The notes under the pieces were generated by a model. The model was not told the DNA's origin. It worked only from the letters and a program-made list of their open reading frames with translations, and searched no databases. The translations under genes were made by a program, and so were the position numbers. A stretch of 64,000 bases of DNA from Arthrobacter sp. B6 (lineage in GTDB: Bacteria; Actinomycetota; Actinomycetes; Actinomycetales; Micrococcaceae), in the NCBI RefSeq assembly GCF_001663775.1, contig NZ_KV467168.1, positions 1,347,408 to 1,411,407 on the forward strand. Direction: 5' to 3'. This document shows positions 50,649 through 59,449 of this stretch, one piece after another. The number at the start of each line of letters is the position of its first letter. Position 1 is the stretch's first letter.

Positions 50649-51797
50649 GTGTTTACGCAAACCGACCTGGCCCGACTGATGACCACCGAATCTGCCACCG
50701 CTGTATCGATTTTCATGCCGATGCATCCTAAAGGAAAAGAGGTCAGGCAGGATCCCATCCGCCTGAAGAACCTGCTGGCCGACGCCCGATCGAAGCTCAT
50801 TGCAGCTGGCATGTCCGAAGCAGACGCCGGCTCTGTTCTTGAGCCCGCAACAGCCCTTCTGGAAGATCGAGAATTTTGGCAGCACCAGGGCACCGGCCTG
50901 GCCCTTTTCATCAACGAGAATGAAACAAGTGAATACCGGGTTCCCCTGACCCTCGAGGAACGCGTGGTGGTGGGAGGAAAATTTCACCTGAGGCCCTTGC
51001 TGCCCATACTGGCGGCAGACGGACACTTCTCCGTCCTGACAGTCACGGCTGATAAAGCTACCCTCTTCAGCGCGTCCCGCTACGAACTGGTTGAGGAAAA
51101 GACTGCCGGGCTTCCCGAGAGACCGTCTGTGGAAAACGATTATGAAAACCCCGTGCAGGCCAGCCCACCCGCGCGTCCGAATGTAGGAACAGCGAACATT
51201 CCCAATGCACAGGTTTACGGGGACAGCCCTCCCGATTTCAGGAAAGCGCGTCTCCTGGAATTCGTCGCGGATGTGGCCAAAGCCGTAGAAAGCCGTCTCT
51301 CAGCGAGCCCCCAACCCCTGGTACTCGTCGCCGATGCTGAGGTTGGCGGGCATTTCCAGCAAGCGAGCGACCTTGGCCAGCACCTGGCAGGGGTGGTGGA
51401 GATCAATCCGAACTCACTCGATGCTTCCGCGCTGCACGGCTTAGCGTATCCGCAGGTGAAAGAGCGTCTGGACCGCGGACGGGTGGAAGCCCTGGCCAAC
51501 GCGGCAGAACTCCTGGGCCGGGGAGACCACACAGCCACGACGCGTATCGCGGACATTGTCCGGGCATCACACCAGGGCCGGGTCGGCACTCTACTCCTTC
51601 CCGACGGCGAGCCGGTCTGGGGGCGCTACGACAGCGAGGCTGACAACCTCGAGACAGGGCCCGAATTTGAATCCTCGGGTGAAGATCTCTTGGGCATCGC
51701 TGCAATGAAGACGCTGCAAAACGGAGGGGATGTCCACGTTATGTCAGCAGACGAACTCCCCAAGGAAGCCGATGCGGTAGCTCTCCTGCGCTACTAA
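50649..51797 (+). CDS. baeRF-family (archaeo-eukaryotic release factor-like) protein
   Basis: The 382-residue protein starts with GTG after AAAGGACGAAGAA. It has the baeRF plan: an N-terminal domain with SIFMPMHPKGKEVRQDPIRLKNLL, a central eRF1-like part (PLVLVADAEVGGHF), and a C-terminal part with GRVGTLLLPDGEPVWGRYD. These bacterial relatives of eRF1 are thought to act on ribosomes. They often lie beside ribosome-hibernation genes, in line with the HPF-like fragment just upstream. No GGQ motif is visible, so peptide release is unlikely. Confidence 0.72.
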   Translation: MFTQTDLARLMTTESATAVSIFMPMHPKGKEVRQDPIRLKNLLADARSKLIAAGMSEADAGSVLEPATALLEDREFWQHQGTGLALFINENETSEYRVPLTLEERVVVGGKFHLRPLLPILAADGHFSVLTVTADKATLFSASRYELVEEKTAGLPERPSVENDYENPVQASPPARPNVGTANIPNAQVYGDSPPDFRKARLLEFVADVAKAVESRLSASPQPLVLVADAEVGGHFQQASDLGQHLAGVVEINPNSLDASALHGLAYPQVKERLDRGRVEALANAAELLGRGDHTATTRIADIVRASHQGRVGTLLLPDGEPVWGRYDSEADNLETGPEFESSGEDLLGIAAMKTLQNGGDVHVMSADELPKEADAVALLRY

Positions 51798-51886
51798 CCA
51801 ACAGATGGGTCCCGTGCGGAGGCTGCTGCAGTGCATCCTGATCGCGGGGCCCTCGGCAAACGTGAAACACCGGCAAGGGAGATACC

Positions 51887-52768
51887 GTGCAGGAATCCAA
51901 AACCGTCGTCGTCGGCTATGACGGGTCGGCTCAAGCGGCCAGAGCCGTCCGCTGGGCTGCCGAGCAGGCAGCCCAGCGGGACTGTCCCTTGCATCTGGTG
52001 CATTGCACGTTGTGGCCCCTGCCGGACCACGGCCCCGATCCTGTCCCCGGCGAAGCAGTCCCCGGACAGGATCGATCCCCGCAAACCACCCTCGAAGAGG
52101 GCCTGGCACACGTCAGAAAGGCCGCTCCGGGGGTGGAAGTCAGGACGAGCCTTGTCTACGGGTGGCCTAGCGTTCACCTGCCCAAAATTTCGGCGGGCGA
52201 AGAAATGCTCGTGGTGGGAAGCCGCGGCATCGGCGGGTTCCTCGGGCTGCTCGTCGGATCCGTAAGCCTGGAAATGGCAGCCACGGCAGCCTGTCCCGTT
52301 GCAGTGATCCGGTCCAACGAACACCCTGCCGGGCCCGTCGTCGTCGCCGTGGACAGCAGCCCGGGCTCGGCAGCGGCACTCGAAGATGCCTGCACCCTTG
52401 CCAGCGTCACGGGAACGGACCTCATCATCGTTCACGTCGTGCACGCCCCGCCCGGTTACAGGATGCTTCGCGATCCCGTGGACTCCTACCCTGCCGCAGA
52501 GGCCCTTCTGGATTCGACCGTCAGCACTGCGCGCGCCCTGGCGCCCGGAGTTACCGTCGAAAAACGGCTGCTCACCGAGACGTCCGTCCCCCGGGCCATC
52601 CTGGAAGCGTCCCAGGGTGCCCGCATCACCGTGGTGGGGACCAAAGGCCATGGACTCATCAAGGGCACTATCGGTTCCACCGCCCATGCGGTCCTGCACC
52701 ATGCCCAAGGTCCGGTGCTCATCGCCCGGCGCAACGACACTGCGCATGGCCGCCAGGAAAATCCGTAG
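51887..52768 (+). CDS. Universal stress protein (two Usp domains)
   Basis: The 293-residue product has two tandem Usp domains. The first (about 5-146) opens KTVVVGYDGSAQAARAVRWA and ends VVGSRGIGGFLGLLVGSVSLEMAATAACPVAVI. The second (about 155-288) opens VVVAVDSSPGSAAALEDA and ends VVGTKGHGLIKGTIGSTAHAVLHHAQGPVLI. The G-x2-G-x9-G(S/T) ATP-binding pattern is present in both, with glycine spacing best in the first. The GTG start follows GGGAG. It is 89 bp after the baeRF gene and may be co-transcribed as part of a stress response. Confidence 0.9.
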   Translation: MQESKTVVVGYDGSAQAARAVRWAAEQAAQRDCPLHLVHCTLWPLPDHGPDPVPGEAVPGQDRSPQTTLEEGLAHVRKAAPGVEVRTSLVYGWPSVHLPKISAGEEMLVVGSRGIGGFLGLLVGSVSLEMAATAACPVAVIRSNEHPAGPVVVAVDSSPGSAAALEDACTLASVTGTDLIIVHVVHAPPGYRMLRDPVDSYPAAEALLDSTVSTARALAPGVTVEKRLLTETSVPRAILEASQGARITVVGTKGHGLIKGTIGSTAHAVLHHAQGPVLIARRNDTAHGRQENP

Positions 52769-52963
52769 AAAACCGTCCGCCGCTCGTTTCACCGGAGTGA
52801 TGTGCTGGTGAAATAAGCGGTGTACCTCGCCCAACGAGGCCGTCCCCTGAAAGGCCTGAAGCGGCGGGGCCATTCACTCCGAAAAGGAGTAGGGTGGCTC
52901 GCAAACGCTGTGCCCCGGGGCCCCTAGCCCCGAACAATGTCCCGGCAGCTCCAGGTGGTAGTG

Positions 52964-53134
52964 ATGAAAAAGCTGACAATAGCGATAGTCGTAGCCGCCG
53001 TCGTGATGCTGATCGTCGGCCTCGCGGTCGAGGGGCTTGGCATCCTGATAGGCGTCGCACCGGTCCTGCTGGCCGTGGCCGGATTGCTCCTGTTTCTGAA
53101 CCGCCGCTCCGGCGGGCACCGGATCCCCCGCTGA
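52964..53134 (+). CDS. Small two-helix membrane protein
   Basis: The 56-residue product is nearly all hydrophobic, with two helices (LTIAIVVAAVVMLIVGLAV and LGILIGVAPVLLAVAGLLLFL) and a basic tail. The ATG at 52964 has AGGTGG five bases upstream; a longer frame begins at 52937. Unknown function. Confidence 0.55.
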   Translation: MKKLTIAIVVAAVVMLIVGLAVEGLGILIGVAPVLLAVAGLLLFLNRRSGGHRIPR

Positions 53135-53289
53135 GGCGGGGTGGAATCCTTGCCCCGGCCCCGGAGACCTGGGCACGTGAAGGCTGATCTCCTGCGACCC
53201 GAACTGTACGGGAGCCCTTCGTTCACCGGGTAAACTTATGGAGGAATTGTTAGGCCCACAGAGCCCGGTTCCATCCCCCTCCTCCTTGA

Positions 53290-54546
53290 ATGGAACCCTC
53301 CCGCATGTCCTCCGCGATTTCCGCGCCGGCGCCCCAGCGTTTCCCGCTGGCCGCCATGATGGTCCTGGCCGCCATCGCCTTCACCGCCATCACCACCGAA
53401 CTGCTCCCCTCCGGCCTGCTCCCCCAGATCAGCACCGGCCTGAACGTGTCCGAACCGGTGGCCGGCTACCTTGCTGCCGCCTACGCCGCCGTCATCGTGG
53501 TCACCGTGGTGCCCGCCGCGCGCCTGCTGGGCAGGGTCCCGCGGCGGCCCCTGCTGGTGGCGCTCGTCCTGACCTTCGCGCTGAGCAACGCCCTGGTGGG
53601 ACTCGCCCCGGACTTCACCTCCGCGATGGTCGCACGGCTGGTGGGCGGCCTCGCCCACGGACTGCTCTGGACCACTATGGCCCCCTACGTCTCCCGCGTG
53701 GTCCCGGCAGCCAAGGTGGGCAAGGCCCTGGCCATTGTCTTCAGCGGCAACAGCCTGGGCCTGGCCATCGGCGCGCCGATCGGCACCGCACTGGGCACCT
53801 TCCTCGGCTGGCGCGCGTCGTTCCTGGCCCTCGCCGGCTTCAGCGTGCTCCTGGGCGTCCTCGCGTTCTGGCTGTTGCCGTCCTCCCGCCGCGCCGCGGG
53901 CGAAACCCGTCCCTCACTGCGCGCGGCCATCGCCCAGCCCGGCGTAAAGCCGGTGGCCATCGCCTGGCCGCTGCTGGTCCTGGCCCACTTCGCGCTGTTC
54001 ACCTACATCGCCCCGTACATCCGCGACGCCGGCCTGCCCGACTACGCCATCAGCCTCTCCCTCACCGTCCTGGGCGTCTCCGGCCTGCTCGGCATCTGGA
54101 TCGCCGGGCTCACCGTCGATTCCCACCCGCGCCGTTCGCTTTTGATTACGACGGCGGCAATCGCCGTCTCGATGCTGCTCCTGCCTTTTGTGGGCGGCAG
54201 CCTTGCCTTCGCCCTGGTGCTGATGACGGTATGGGGCGCCGGGCTGGGAGCCATCGGCATCTACAACCAGTCGGCCATCCTTCGCGCGGGCCGCGAAAAC
54301 AAGGACGCCGCCAACGGGCTCACGGTCCTGACCATCCAGCTGGGCATCACCATCGGCGCCCTCTATGGTTCGGCTGCGCTGGTGGTCGCCGGCCCGCTGC
54401 TGGTCCCGGCAGCCGCGGCCATCCCCGTCATCGCGGCACTGGTGATCGCCTACGCCGGAAAGACGGTGGCCTACCCGCCGGGCCCGCGCGAGTCAGTGTG
54501 GAAGAGCCCGCGGCCCGTCAAGGAACATGAAGGTACCAGCAAGTAG
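53290..54546 (+). CDS. MFS transporter (AraJ-like/DHA1 group)
   Basis: The 418-residue protein has 12 membrane segments. MFS motifs include LLGRVPRRPLLVALVLTFALSNALVG between helices 2 and 3 and IFSGNSLGLAIGAPIGTALGTFLGWRASF near helix 5, the drug-efflux antiporter region. AraJ-like members export sugars or drugs. An ATG at 53305 (MSSAIS) is also possible. A GC-rich open frame in a different register over the same span is a shadow. Confidence 0.88.
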   Translation: MEPSRMSSAISAPAPQRFPLAAMMVLAAIAFTAITTELLPSGLLPQISTGLNVSEPVAGYLAAAYAAVIVVTVVPAARLLGRVPRRPLLVALVLTFALSNALVGLAPDFTSAMVARLVGGLAHGLLWTTMAPYVSRVVPAAKVGKALAIVFSGNSLGLAIGAPIGTALGTFLGWRASFLALAGFSVLLGVLAFWLLPSSRRAAGETRPSLRAAIAQPGVKPVAIAWPLLVLAHFALFTYIAPYIRDAGLPDYAISLSLTVLGVSGLLGIWIAGLTVDSHPRRSLLITTAAIAVSMLLLPFVGGSLAFALVLMTVWGAGLGAIGIYNQSAILRAGRENKDAANGLTVLTIQLGITIGALYGSAALVVAGPLLVPAAAAIPVIAALVIAYAGKTVAYPPGPRESVWKSPRPVKEHEGTSK

Positions 54547-54590
54547 AGGCCGACGCGCGCCCCAAGGCTTTGTCGGTGCATCATGGTCGC

Positions 54591-54651
54591 TCAAGTTGAA
54601 GCTCAAAAGTAATACGCGCGTGACCACCTGATAAACGCCCGTAGCTAGGCT
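54591..54651 (+). promoter_or_regulatory. Conserved promoter/operator of duplicated membrane gene (copy B)
   Basis: TCAAGTTGA (54591-54599), a perfect palindrome around G, ends 82 bases before the ATG at 54681. GTAGCTAGGCT (54641-54651) ends 30 bases before it. Both elements are found with the same spacing before copy A on the other strand (43667-43675 and 43615-43625). Between them GTGACCA is also conserved and could be a -35 box. Confidence 0.6.
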
Positions 54652-54680
54652 GGTGGCATGGCGACTACCGGGAATTGGGG

Positions 54681-55160
54681 ATGGCCGCGCTGAGCTGGTC
54701 CCCCTTGGGAGTGCTTCGCCGCCCCGTTTCGCTGCGGAGCGTTTTCGTGTGGCTCCTTCTGGCCCTGCTGCTGGCGGGAGCGGCCTCCTACACGCACGGC
54801 AGCCGGTATGCCATCGTTCCCAATCACGGCCCCGCCCAGTCCACGGGCGGGCAGGCAGCTGAAAAAGTGCCGCTGCACGCAGGAACTGCCGCCAGTCCTG
54901 CTGAAACTTCAGCTTCCGCATTGCTAACCGGCGTCGTCCACCAGGCCGGGCCAACAGCCGGGACTGAAGAAGTGGAGAAGGACTGCTGCGAACGGCGCCA
55001 GGCGCCCCGCAGTGAACCAGCGCCGCTCCGGACCGGCGCAGTGGATCCGCCGTCCTTGACCGGCCAGCGGTCCGGGGACGGGATGCTCTCCGCGCCCGTG
55101 CCTCCGGATCCGGATTTGCCGGGGCTTACAGTGATCAGGCTTTCCATCAGCAGGACGTAG
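54681..55160 (+). CDS. Membrane-anchored Cys-containing protein, copy B
   Basis: The 159-residue protein starts MAALSWSPLG and has one membrane helix (VFVWLLLALLLAGAASYTHGSRYAIVPN). A flexible extracytoplasmic part includes EKDCCERR and the end VIRLSISRT. It pairs with copy A at 43103-43585. In this copy the downstream order is complete: 88-residue protein, DUF3040, LapA-like, all on the plus strand. The ATG at 54681 aligns with the copy A start. Confidence 0.78.
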   Translation: MAALSWSPLGVLRRPVSLRSVFVWLLLALLLAGAASYTHGSRYAIVPNHGPAQSTGGQAAEKVPLHAGTAASPAETSASALLTGVVHQAGPTAGTEEVEKDCCERRQAPRSEPAPLRTGAVDPPSLTGQRSGDGMLSAPVPPDPDLPGLTVIRLSISRT

Positions 55161-55215
55161 ACGCGGCTGGCCGTGCCACTTCATCAACCCTGCTTTATAC
55201 CTGGAAAGTAAACCA

Positions 55216-55482
55216 ATGACACATCCACAGTCGTCCCGGGTAGCTCGTCGTGCGCGCCAGAAAGAACAACTAAGAGGCATGGCTCGTGGAAGACCTCCGG
55301 AGGACCCGGAGCTGCGCCGCATGATGACCTCACATATCCACTGCGGCCAGGAAATGCAGCTGGTCGGCATGGCCACTGCCCTTCCGGTCGAACAAACTAC
55401 AGCAGTAAACGACGACAGCCTGCTTACCTACCGGTGCGCGTGCGGGTTCAGCTTTGATCAACGCCGGGATGACTTGCCCTGA
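55216..55482 (+). CDS. Small protein with possible zinc-binding cysteines
   Basis: The 88-residue protein starts MTHPQSSRVARRARQKEQLRGMARGRPPEDPELRRMM, a basic helix. It is followed by HIHCGQEMQLVGM and YRCACGFSF, giving C-x(n)-C-x-C spacing like a small zinc ribbon. It sits between copy B of the Cys-membrane protein and the DUF3040 gene, and is missing from the copy A cluster. Unknown function. Confidence 0.6.
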   Translation: MTHPQSSRVARRARQKEQLRGMARGRPPEDPELRRMMTSHIHCGQEMQLVGMATALPVEQTTAVNDDSLLTYRCACGFSFDQRRDDLP

Positions 55483-55599
55483 GTTTCAACCCCAGTAGCC
55501 ATCCCGGCCAGTACCAGGAAAGTCATCGCGGCCGGAAACTCGTTGCACATCAGCGACTCCCAATCAGCCTCGATTTTTGAAAGTTAACGAGGGGTTTCC

Positions 55600-55902
55600 A
55601 TGTCCTTGTCAGAAGAAGAGCGCAGACGCCTTGAAATGCTTGAACAGCAACTGGCCTCCAGCGATCCGGATCTGGAGCGGAAACTGCAGGCCGGTCCACG
55701 CGGAAAGGACCACAGGGAGGCGGCCACGGTGGTCCGTGGGGTTTTGACACTGGTGGCCGGATTCACGCTCGTTATCGTGGGCATTGCGACAGAGATCATC
55801 ATTATCGGCGTGGGCGGTTTTGTGCTGATGATCGCCGGGGCGCACTGGTTCCTCGACGGCTACCGCTTTTATGACGGGCAGGAGAAGAGACCACACACCT
55901 GA
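55600..55902 (+). CDS. DUF3040 membrane protein
   Basis: The 100-residue protein has a helical N-terminus, MSLSEEERRRLEMLEQQLASSDPDLERKL, which is the hallmark of DUF3040. Two membrane helices follow (VLTLVAGFTLVIVGIATEI and IIIIGVGGFVLMIAGAHWFL). It is followed 15 bp later by the LapA-like gene, so these are co-transcribed. The family is restricted to actinobacteria and of unknown function. Confidence 0.88.
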   Translation: MSLSEEERRRLEMLEQQLASSDPDLERKLQAGPRGKDHREAATVVRGVLTLVAGFTLVIVGIATEIIIIGVGGFVLMIAGAHWFLDGYRFYDGQEKRPHT

Positions 55903-55917
55903 AAGGACGGTGGCAAG

Positions 55918-56337
55918 ATGCAAACCAATCCGTCAACTCCTAAAACGTCCATTCCCCCACCACCTGCACGGCCACCGGTAATCGGCGACGATCCTTCCCG
56001 GGCGCGCTATAGCGGAGAGCCTGCACCCCCCACTCGGGCCGCCCTTGTCTGGGCGGCCACGGTAGCGGGCCTCGTAGTCCTGAGTCTGCTGATCGTCTTT
56101 ATCCTCCAAAATCAGGAACCGGTACACGTGCAGTATCTCGGGCTCGGAGGGTCGGTACCCCTTGGCATCGCTCTTTCCATCGCTGCTGTCGCAGGCGGCT
56201 TCCTCGTGGCAATCGTCGGCGCAGTTCGTATCGCACAGCTGCGGATCATTGACGCCCGCCTACGGCACCGTTCCCCCAGGAGGCAACCAGCCAAAGCACG
56301 GCTTCCGCTTCTCAGTCACAGGCATCATGCGAGGTGA
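55918..56337 (+). CDS. LapA-domain (DUF1049) membrane protein, copy B
   Basis: The 139-residue protein has the same Pro-rich start (TSIPPPPARPPV), the FILQNQEPVHVQYLGLGGSVPLGIALSIAAVAGGFL core and the basic tail as copy A at 42492-42908. AAAGGACGGTGGCAAG lies just before its ATG, as in copy A. It ends the four-gene plus-strand unit with the Cys-membrane, 88-residue and DUF3040 genes. Confidence 0.85.
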   Translation: MQTNPSTPKTSIPPPPARPPVIGDDPSRARYSGEPAPPTRAALVWAATVAGLVVLSLLIVFILQNQEPVHVQYLGLGGSVPLGIALSIAAVAGGFLVAIVGAVRIAQLRIIDARLRHRSPRRQPAKARLPLLSHRHHAR

Positions 56338-56561
56338 CCGAACCCCGCCATACTCGACTCGATCGAAAACATCCCCGGGTCCCTGGTGACACTGACGGTT
56401 TCGGCCGACGGGGACAAGGAAGAACTCCAGGTCCCGGTTCTGGACGGAACCCTCGAGGCCTACAGGCCATACCTGCCCTCGGTCCCGGCCACACCCTAGG
56501 ACAATGGCACGTCACGGTTGCCAAACAAAGCCTTTGATGGTCGGCCAAGAATGGGCGGGGC

Positions 56562-56945
56562 TCACCGGAAGAAAAAGTAGAAGAGCAACGCCAGGCCGGG
56601 ACCGAGTGACTGTCCCATGGCACTGACGAGCAGGCGCTTCTCTGTGATCCACAGCCAGATGCCGAGGAGGAACTGGCTGGCGCAGCAGAAGATCACTATT
56701 GCGGTACCACTGGCGGCGTTGTCGGAAAAATTCACCATCCACAGTCCTGAAGCGAGGCCCAGCCCGAACGTGATGTTGTAGGCGCCAATGTTCATGGCCC
56801 ACATGCGCACGGCCTGAACTTCTTCAGGTTTGATCAGAAAAAGCCGGTATAAGCGGCGATCACCGTGAAAGAAAATCTCCAGCATGCCGACGGCGATCAG
56901 GGCCACACCGGTTGCCCCGGCGAAAATCTGGCTCAGTAGATTCAT
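56562..56945 (-). CDS. DUF1304-like membrane protein
   Basis: The 127-residue protein has four membrane helices and the DUF1304 pattern AVGMLEIFFHGDRRLYRLFLIKPEEVQAVRMWAMNIGAYNITFGLGL. The family is annotated only as a conserved membrane protein. The ATG at 56945 follows GGGAG. It is divergent from the PadR gene, sharing a 159-bp region with a 10-bp inverted repeat. Confidence 0.8.
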   Translation of the reverse strand: MNLLSQIFAGATGVALIAVGMLEIFFHGDRRLYRLFLIKPEEVQAVRMWAMNIGAYNITFGLGLASGLWMVNFSDNAASGTAIVIFCCASQFLLGIWLWITEKRLLVSAMGQSLGPGLALLFYFFFR

Positions 56946-57049
56946 CCGCGCACTCCCTAAACCAAGGCAGGCATGCCCCGCTGCTCTTCCGTGCAGAATA
57001 CGACGTGGTGGCAAAGTCCTTCAAGACGTCGGGAATGCGCTGGACCTTG

Positions 57050-57096
57050 CTATACCTAGAACTACTATGGTTAATGCCTTACAGTGCTAGGTATAG
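57050..57096. promoter_or_regulatory. Candidate PadR operator
   Basis: CTATACCTAG (57050-57059) and CTAGGTATAG (57087-57096) are exact inverted repeats 27 bp apart. The second half touches the AGGAGG site of the padR-like gene. PadR regulators repress their own operon through such sites, so this is a plausible autoregulatory operator that could also affect the divergent DUF1304 gene. Confidence 0.6.
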
Positions 57097-57104
57097 GAGG
57101 CGCC

Positions 57105-57467
57105 ATGCGCATTGATAAGGATCTTGTCGCCGCTTCGGCAACCCCGCTCGTGCTGGGGATTCTGACGGAGGGCGACCTGTACGGTTACGCGATCCTCAAG
57201 CGCGTGGGCGAGCTGTCGGGCGGTGGCATGCAGTGGACCGACGGCATGCTCTATCCCCTGCTTCACCGGCTGGAACGGCTGGGCTACGTATCGTCGTCGT
57301 GGGGCACATCGGAAGCGGGGCGCCGGCGCAAGCACTACGCGATCACGCCGGCGGGCCGGGATGAACTCGCCAGCCGGCAGCAGCAGTGGTCCGTCGTCGC
57401 CGCCGCACTGCGCCAGGTGTGGCAGGCCGCGCAGCAGCCGCCCGCCCCGGCCGTGGGATGGGCATGA
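57105..57467 (+). CDS. PadR-family transcriptional regulator
   Basis: The 120-residue protein has a winged helix with the PadR pattern LGILTEGDLYGYAILKRVGELSGGGMQWTDGMLYPLLHRLERLGYVSS, then RRRKHYAITPAGRDEL. The ATG at 57105 has a strong AGGAGG four bases upstream. It overlaps the permease-prefix gene by 4 bp (ATGA). This pairing is common in actinobacteria, where PadR controls the following membrane protein. Confidence 0.9.
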   Translation: MRIDKDLVAASATPLVLGILTEGDLYGYAILKRVGELSGGGMQWTDGMLYPLLHRLERLGYVSSSWGTSEAGRRRKHYAITPAGRDELASRQQQWSVVAAALRQVWQAAQQPPAPAVGWA

Positions 57468-58813
57468 TGGAGCACGCAGAACTGGAAGCCCAGATCGAGC
57501 AGTGGCGCGGGTATGTCCAGCGCCGCCAGGCGATCTCCGCCGCCGACGTCGACGAGCTGGAGGACCACCTGCGCGAGCAGATCGCCGACCGCAAGGCGTC
57601 CGGGCTTGATGACGAGGAGGCCTTCCTCGTGGCCATCAAACGCCTGGGCAACCTCGACGCCGTCTCGCGCGAGTTTGCCCGCGAGCACTCCGACCGGCTG
57701 TGGAAGCAGCTCGTGCTCGTCCCGGAAAAGTCCGACGACGCCGGCGCGCCCCCGTGGCGCGAGCTGGCCGTGGTCCTGGCGTTCGCTGTCGGGGCCGGGA
57801 TTGCGGTCAAGGCCGGAATGGCCTGGCTCGACGACGGCGCAGCCCAGGCGCGCAACCTCGGCCTACTGGTCTTCCCGTTCCTTGCCGGCTACTTTGTGTG
57901 GTCCCGCCGGCTCCCGCCGCGCGTGGCGGCGATGCTGCTAGTCCCCTTCGCCGTGCTGGCGGTCGTGGTCAACGTCTACCCCTTCGCCTCCGGCGGTTCC
58001 ACCGAGCTGCTCGCCGTCCTGCACGCCCCGGTGGTCCTGTGGCTGCTGGCTGGGGTGGCGTACGCCGGAGGGAGTTGGCGTTCCGACAGCCGCCGCATGG
58101 ACTTCGCCCGGTTCACCGGTGAGCTCGCCATCTACTACACACTGCTGGCATTGGGCGGCGCCGTCCTGGTGGGGCTCACGTTCGCGGCCTTGCAGGTGGT
58201 CGGCGTCGACCTTGAACCCATCCTGGCGGAGTGGATCCTGCCGTTCGCCATGCCGGGGGCGCTCATCATCGCCGCGTGGCTCGTGGAGGCTAAGCAGAAC
58301 GTCGTCGAGAATATCGCCCCCGTCCTCACCAGCGTGTTCACGCCCCTGACGATCGTCATGCTGCTGACGCTCCTGGTCGTATTCACGGCTGCCGGCGGAC
58401 TCGTCGACGTCAACCGCGACCTGCTGATCCTCATGGACGCGATCCTGGTGCTGGTCCTGTGCCTGCTGCTCTACTCGATTTCCGCCCGCGATCCGCTCGC
58501 ACCGCCCGGGCTGCCGGATGCCCTGCAACTGGTGCTCGTCGTCGCGGCCCTCGCGGTCGACGCCGTCATGCTGACCGCGATGCTGACCCGCATCGCCGAA
58601 TTCGGCTTCAGCCCCAACAAGATCGCCGCCCTCGGCCTGAACCTCCTGCTCCTGGTGCACCTGCTCCGGGCAGCCTGGCTCGGCGTCGGATTCCTGCGCC
58701 GCGCGCGCCCGTTCACACAGCTTGAGCGCTGGCAGACGACGTACCTGCCGGTCTACGGTGCGTGGGCCGCCGTCGTGGTGGTGGTCTTCCCGCCGGTCTT
58801 CGGTTTCTCCTGA
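57464..58813 (+). CDS. Permease-prefix domain membrane protein
   Basis: The 449-residue protein begins with a soluble helical domain (MMEHAELEAQIEQWRGYVQRRQAISAADVDELEDHLREQIADL-like segment, about 1-75), known as permease prefix domain 1. About ten membrane helices follow. The start at 57464 overlaps the PadR stop. The domain is found ahead of ABC permeases and in stand-alone membrane proteins under PadR control. Its transport activity, if any, is unknown. Confidence 0.82.
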   Translation: MMEHAELEAQIEQWRGYVQRRQAISAADVDELEDHLREQIADRKASGLDDEEAFLVAIKRLGNLDAVSREFAREHSDRLWKQLVLVPEKSDDAGAPPWRELAVVLAFAVGAGIAVKAGMAWLDDGAAQARNLGLLVFPFLAGYFVWSRRLPPRVAAMLLVPFAVLAVVVNVYPFASGGSTELLAVLHAPVVLWLLAGVAYAGGSWRSDSRRMDFARFTGELAIYYTLLALGGAVLVGLTFAALQVVGVDLEPILAEWILPFAMPGALIIAAWLVEAKQNVVENIAPVLTSVFTPLTIVMLLTLLVVFTAAGGLVDVNRDLLILMDAILVLVLCLLLYSISARDPLAPPGLPDALQLVLVVAALAVDAVMLTAMLTRIAEFGFSPNKIAALGLNLLLLVHLLRAAWLGVGFLRRARPFTQLERWQTTYLPVYGAWAAVVVVVFPPVFGFS

Positions 58814-58882
58814 TCAGCAGGGTGATGCTTATCCGGCATTGGGATCGGGTGAAGCGGCCATGTGCCCGCCGGCGATGCCGCC

Positions 58883-59371
58883 CTATTCCGGCTTGACCTC
58901 GGAGGCAACAATGTAGGAATCGCCCTGCCACTCCTGGTGAAGGGCCTCATCCAGATCAATTCCGGTTTCCTTCTCCACTTCCGCGGCGTCAAAACCCCGG
59001 TAGACGATGCCCGTGACCTTGACCTGCGCGGCCGGCTCTGCCCCTGCGACATCGTTCTTGTGCACGATAAGGAGAGGGTCCACCAGGGGCTGCCCAGGAT
59101 CGATAATGGAGAAGGAAGCCGGGGATATCACTTCGTTAACGTCGCCGGGAACAGTGACGCTCTTGTACTCCAGATCGGCATCCGGTACCACTTCCCTGAT
59201 GGCGTCAAGATGAACATCTTCAATTTCAGTTCCCGTTTCCGGCCCGGAAGTGTTGCACCCGCCGACAGCAGACGCAGCAGCGATCACCACTCCTGCCGCT
59301 GCCAACCTTGGGAACAGGACTGCCCGCCTGGTCCGTGCTCTCGCGATGCTGATCCGGTCCGCGTATCCCAT
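58883..59371 (-). CDS. Lipoprotein with OB-like beta domain, copy B
   Basis: The 162-residue protein has an N-terminal basic stretch, a hydrophobic helix (LAAAGVVIAAASAVGGC) with lipobox VGGC, and the shared blocks EIEDVHLDAIREVVPD, INPxS-like SPASFSIIDP and VKVTGIVYRGFDAAEVEKETGIDLDEAL. The paralogue is at 45871-46377. The ATG at 59371 follows GAGGAAAGC. It lies 78 bp downstream of the PRC-barrel gene on the same strand and is probably in one transcript with it. Confidence 0.82.
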   Translation of the reverse strand: MGYADRISIARARTRRAVLFPRLAAAGVVIAAASAVGGCNTSGPETGTEIEDVHLDAIREVVPDADLEYKSVTVPGDVNEVISPASFSIIDPGQPLVDPLLIVHKNDVAGAEPAAQVKVTGIVYRGFDAAEVEKETGIDLDEALHQEWQGDSYIVASEVKPE

Positions 59372-59449
59372 GCTTTCCTCCTTGTTGTGTGCAATCTCCA
59401 AGCTACCCTGCGTCCACCGGCGTCTGCCTTCCTGCGAGCCGCGCTCCTG

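Noticed and set aside
53238-54530. A long plus-strand frame in another register over the MFS gene
   Set aside because: Its sequence is Arg/Pro/His-rich shadow translation; the overlapping frame has 12 membrane segments and MFS motifs.
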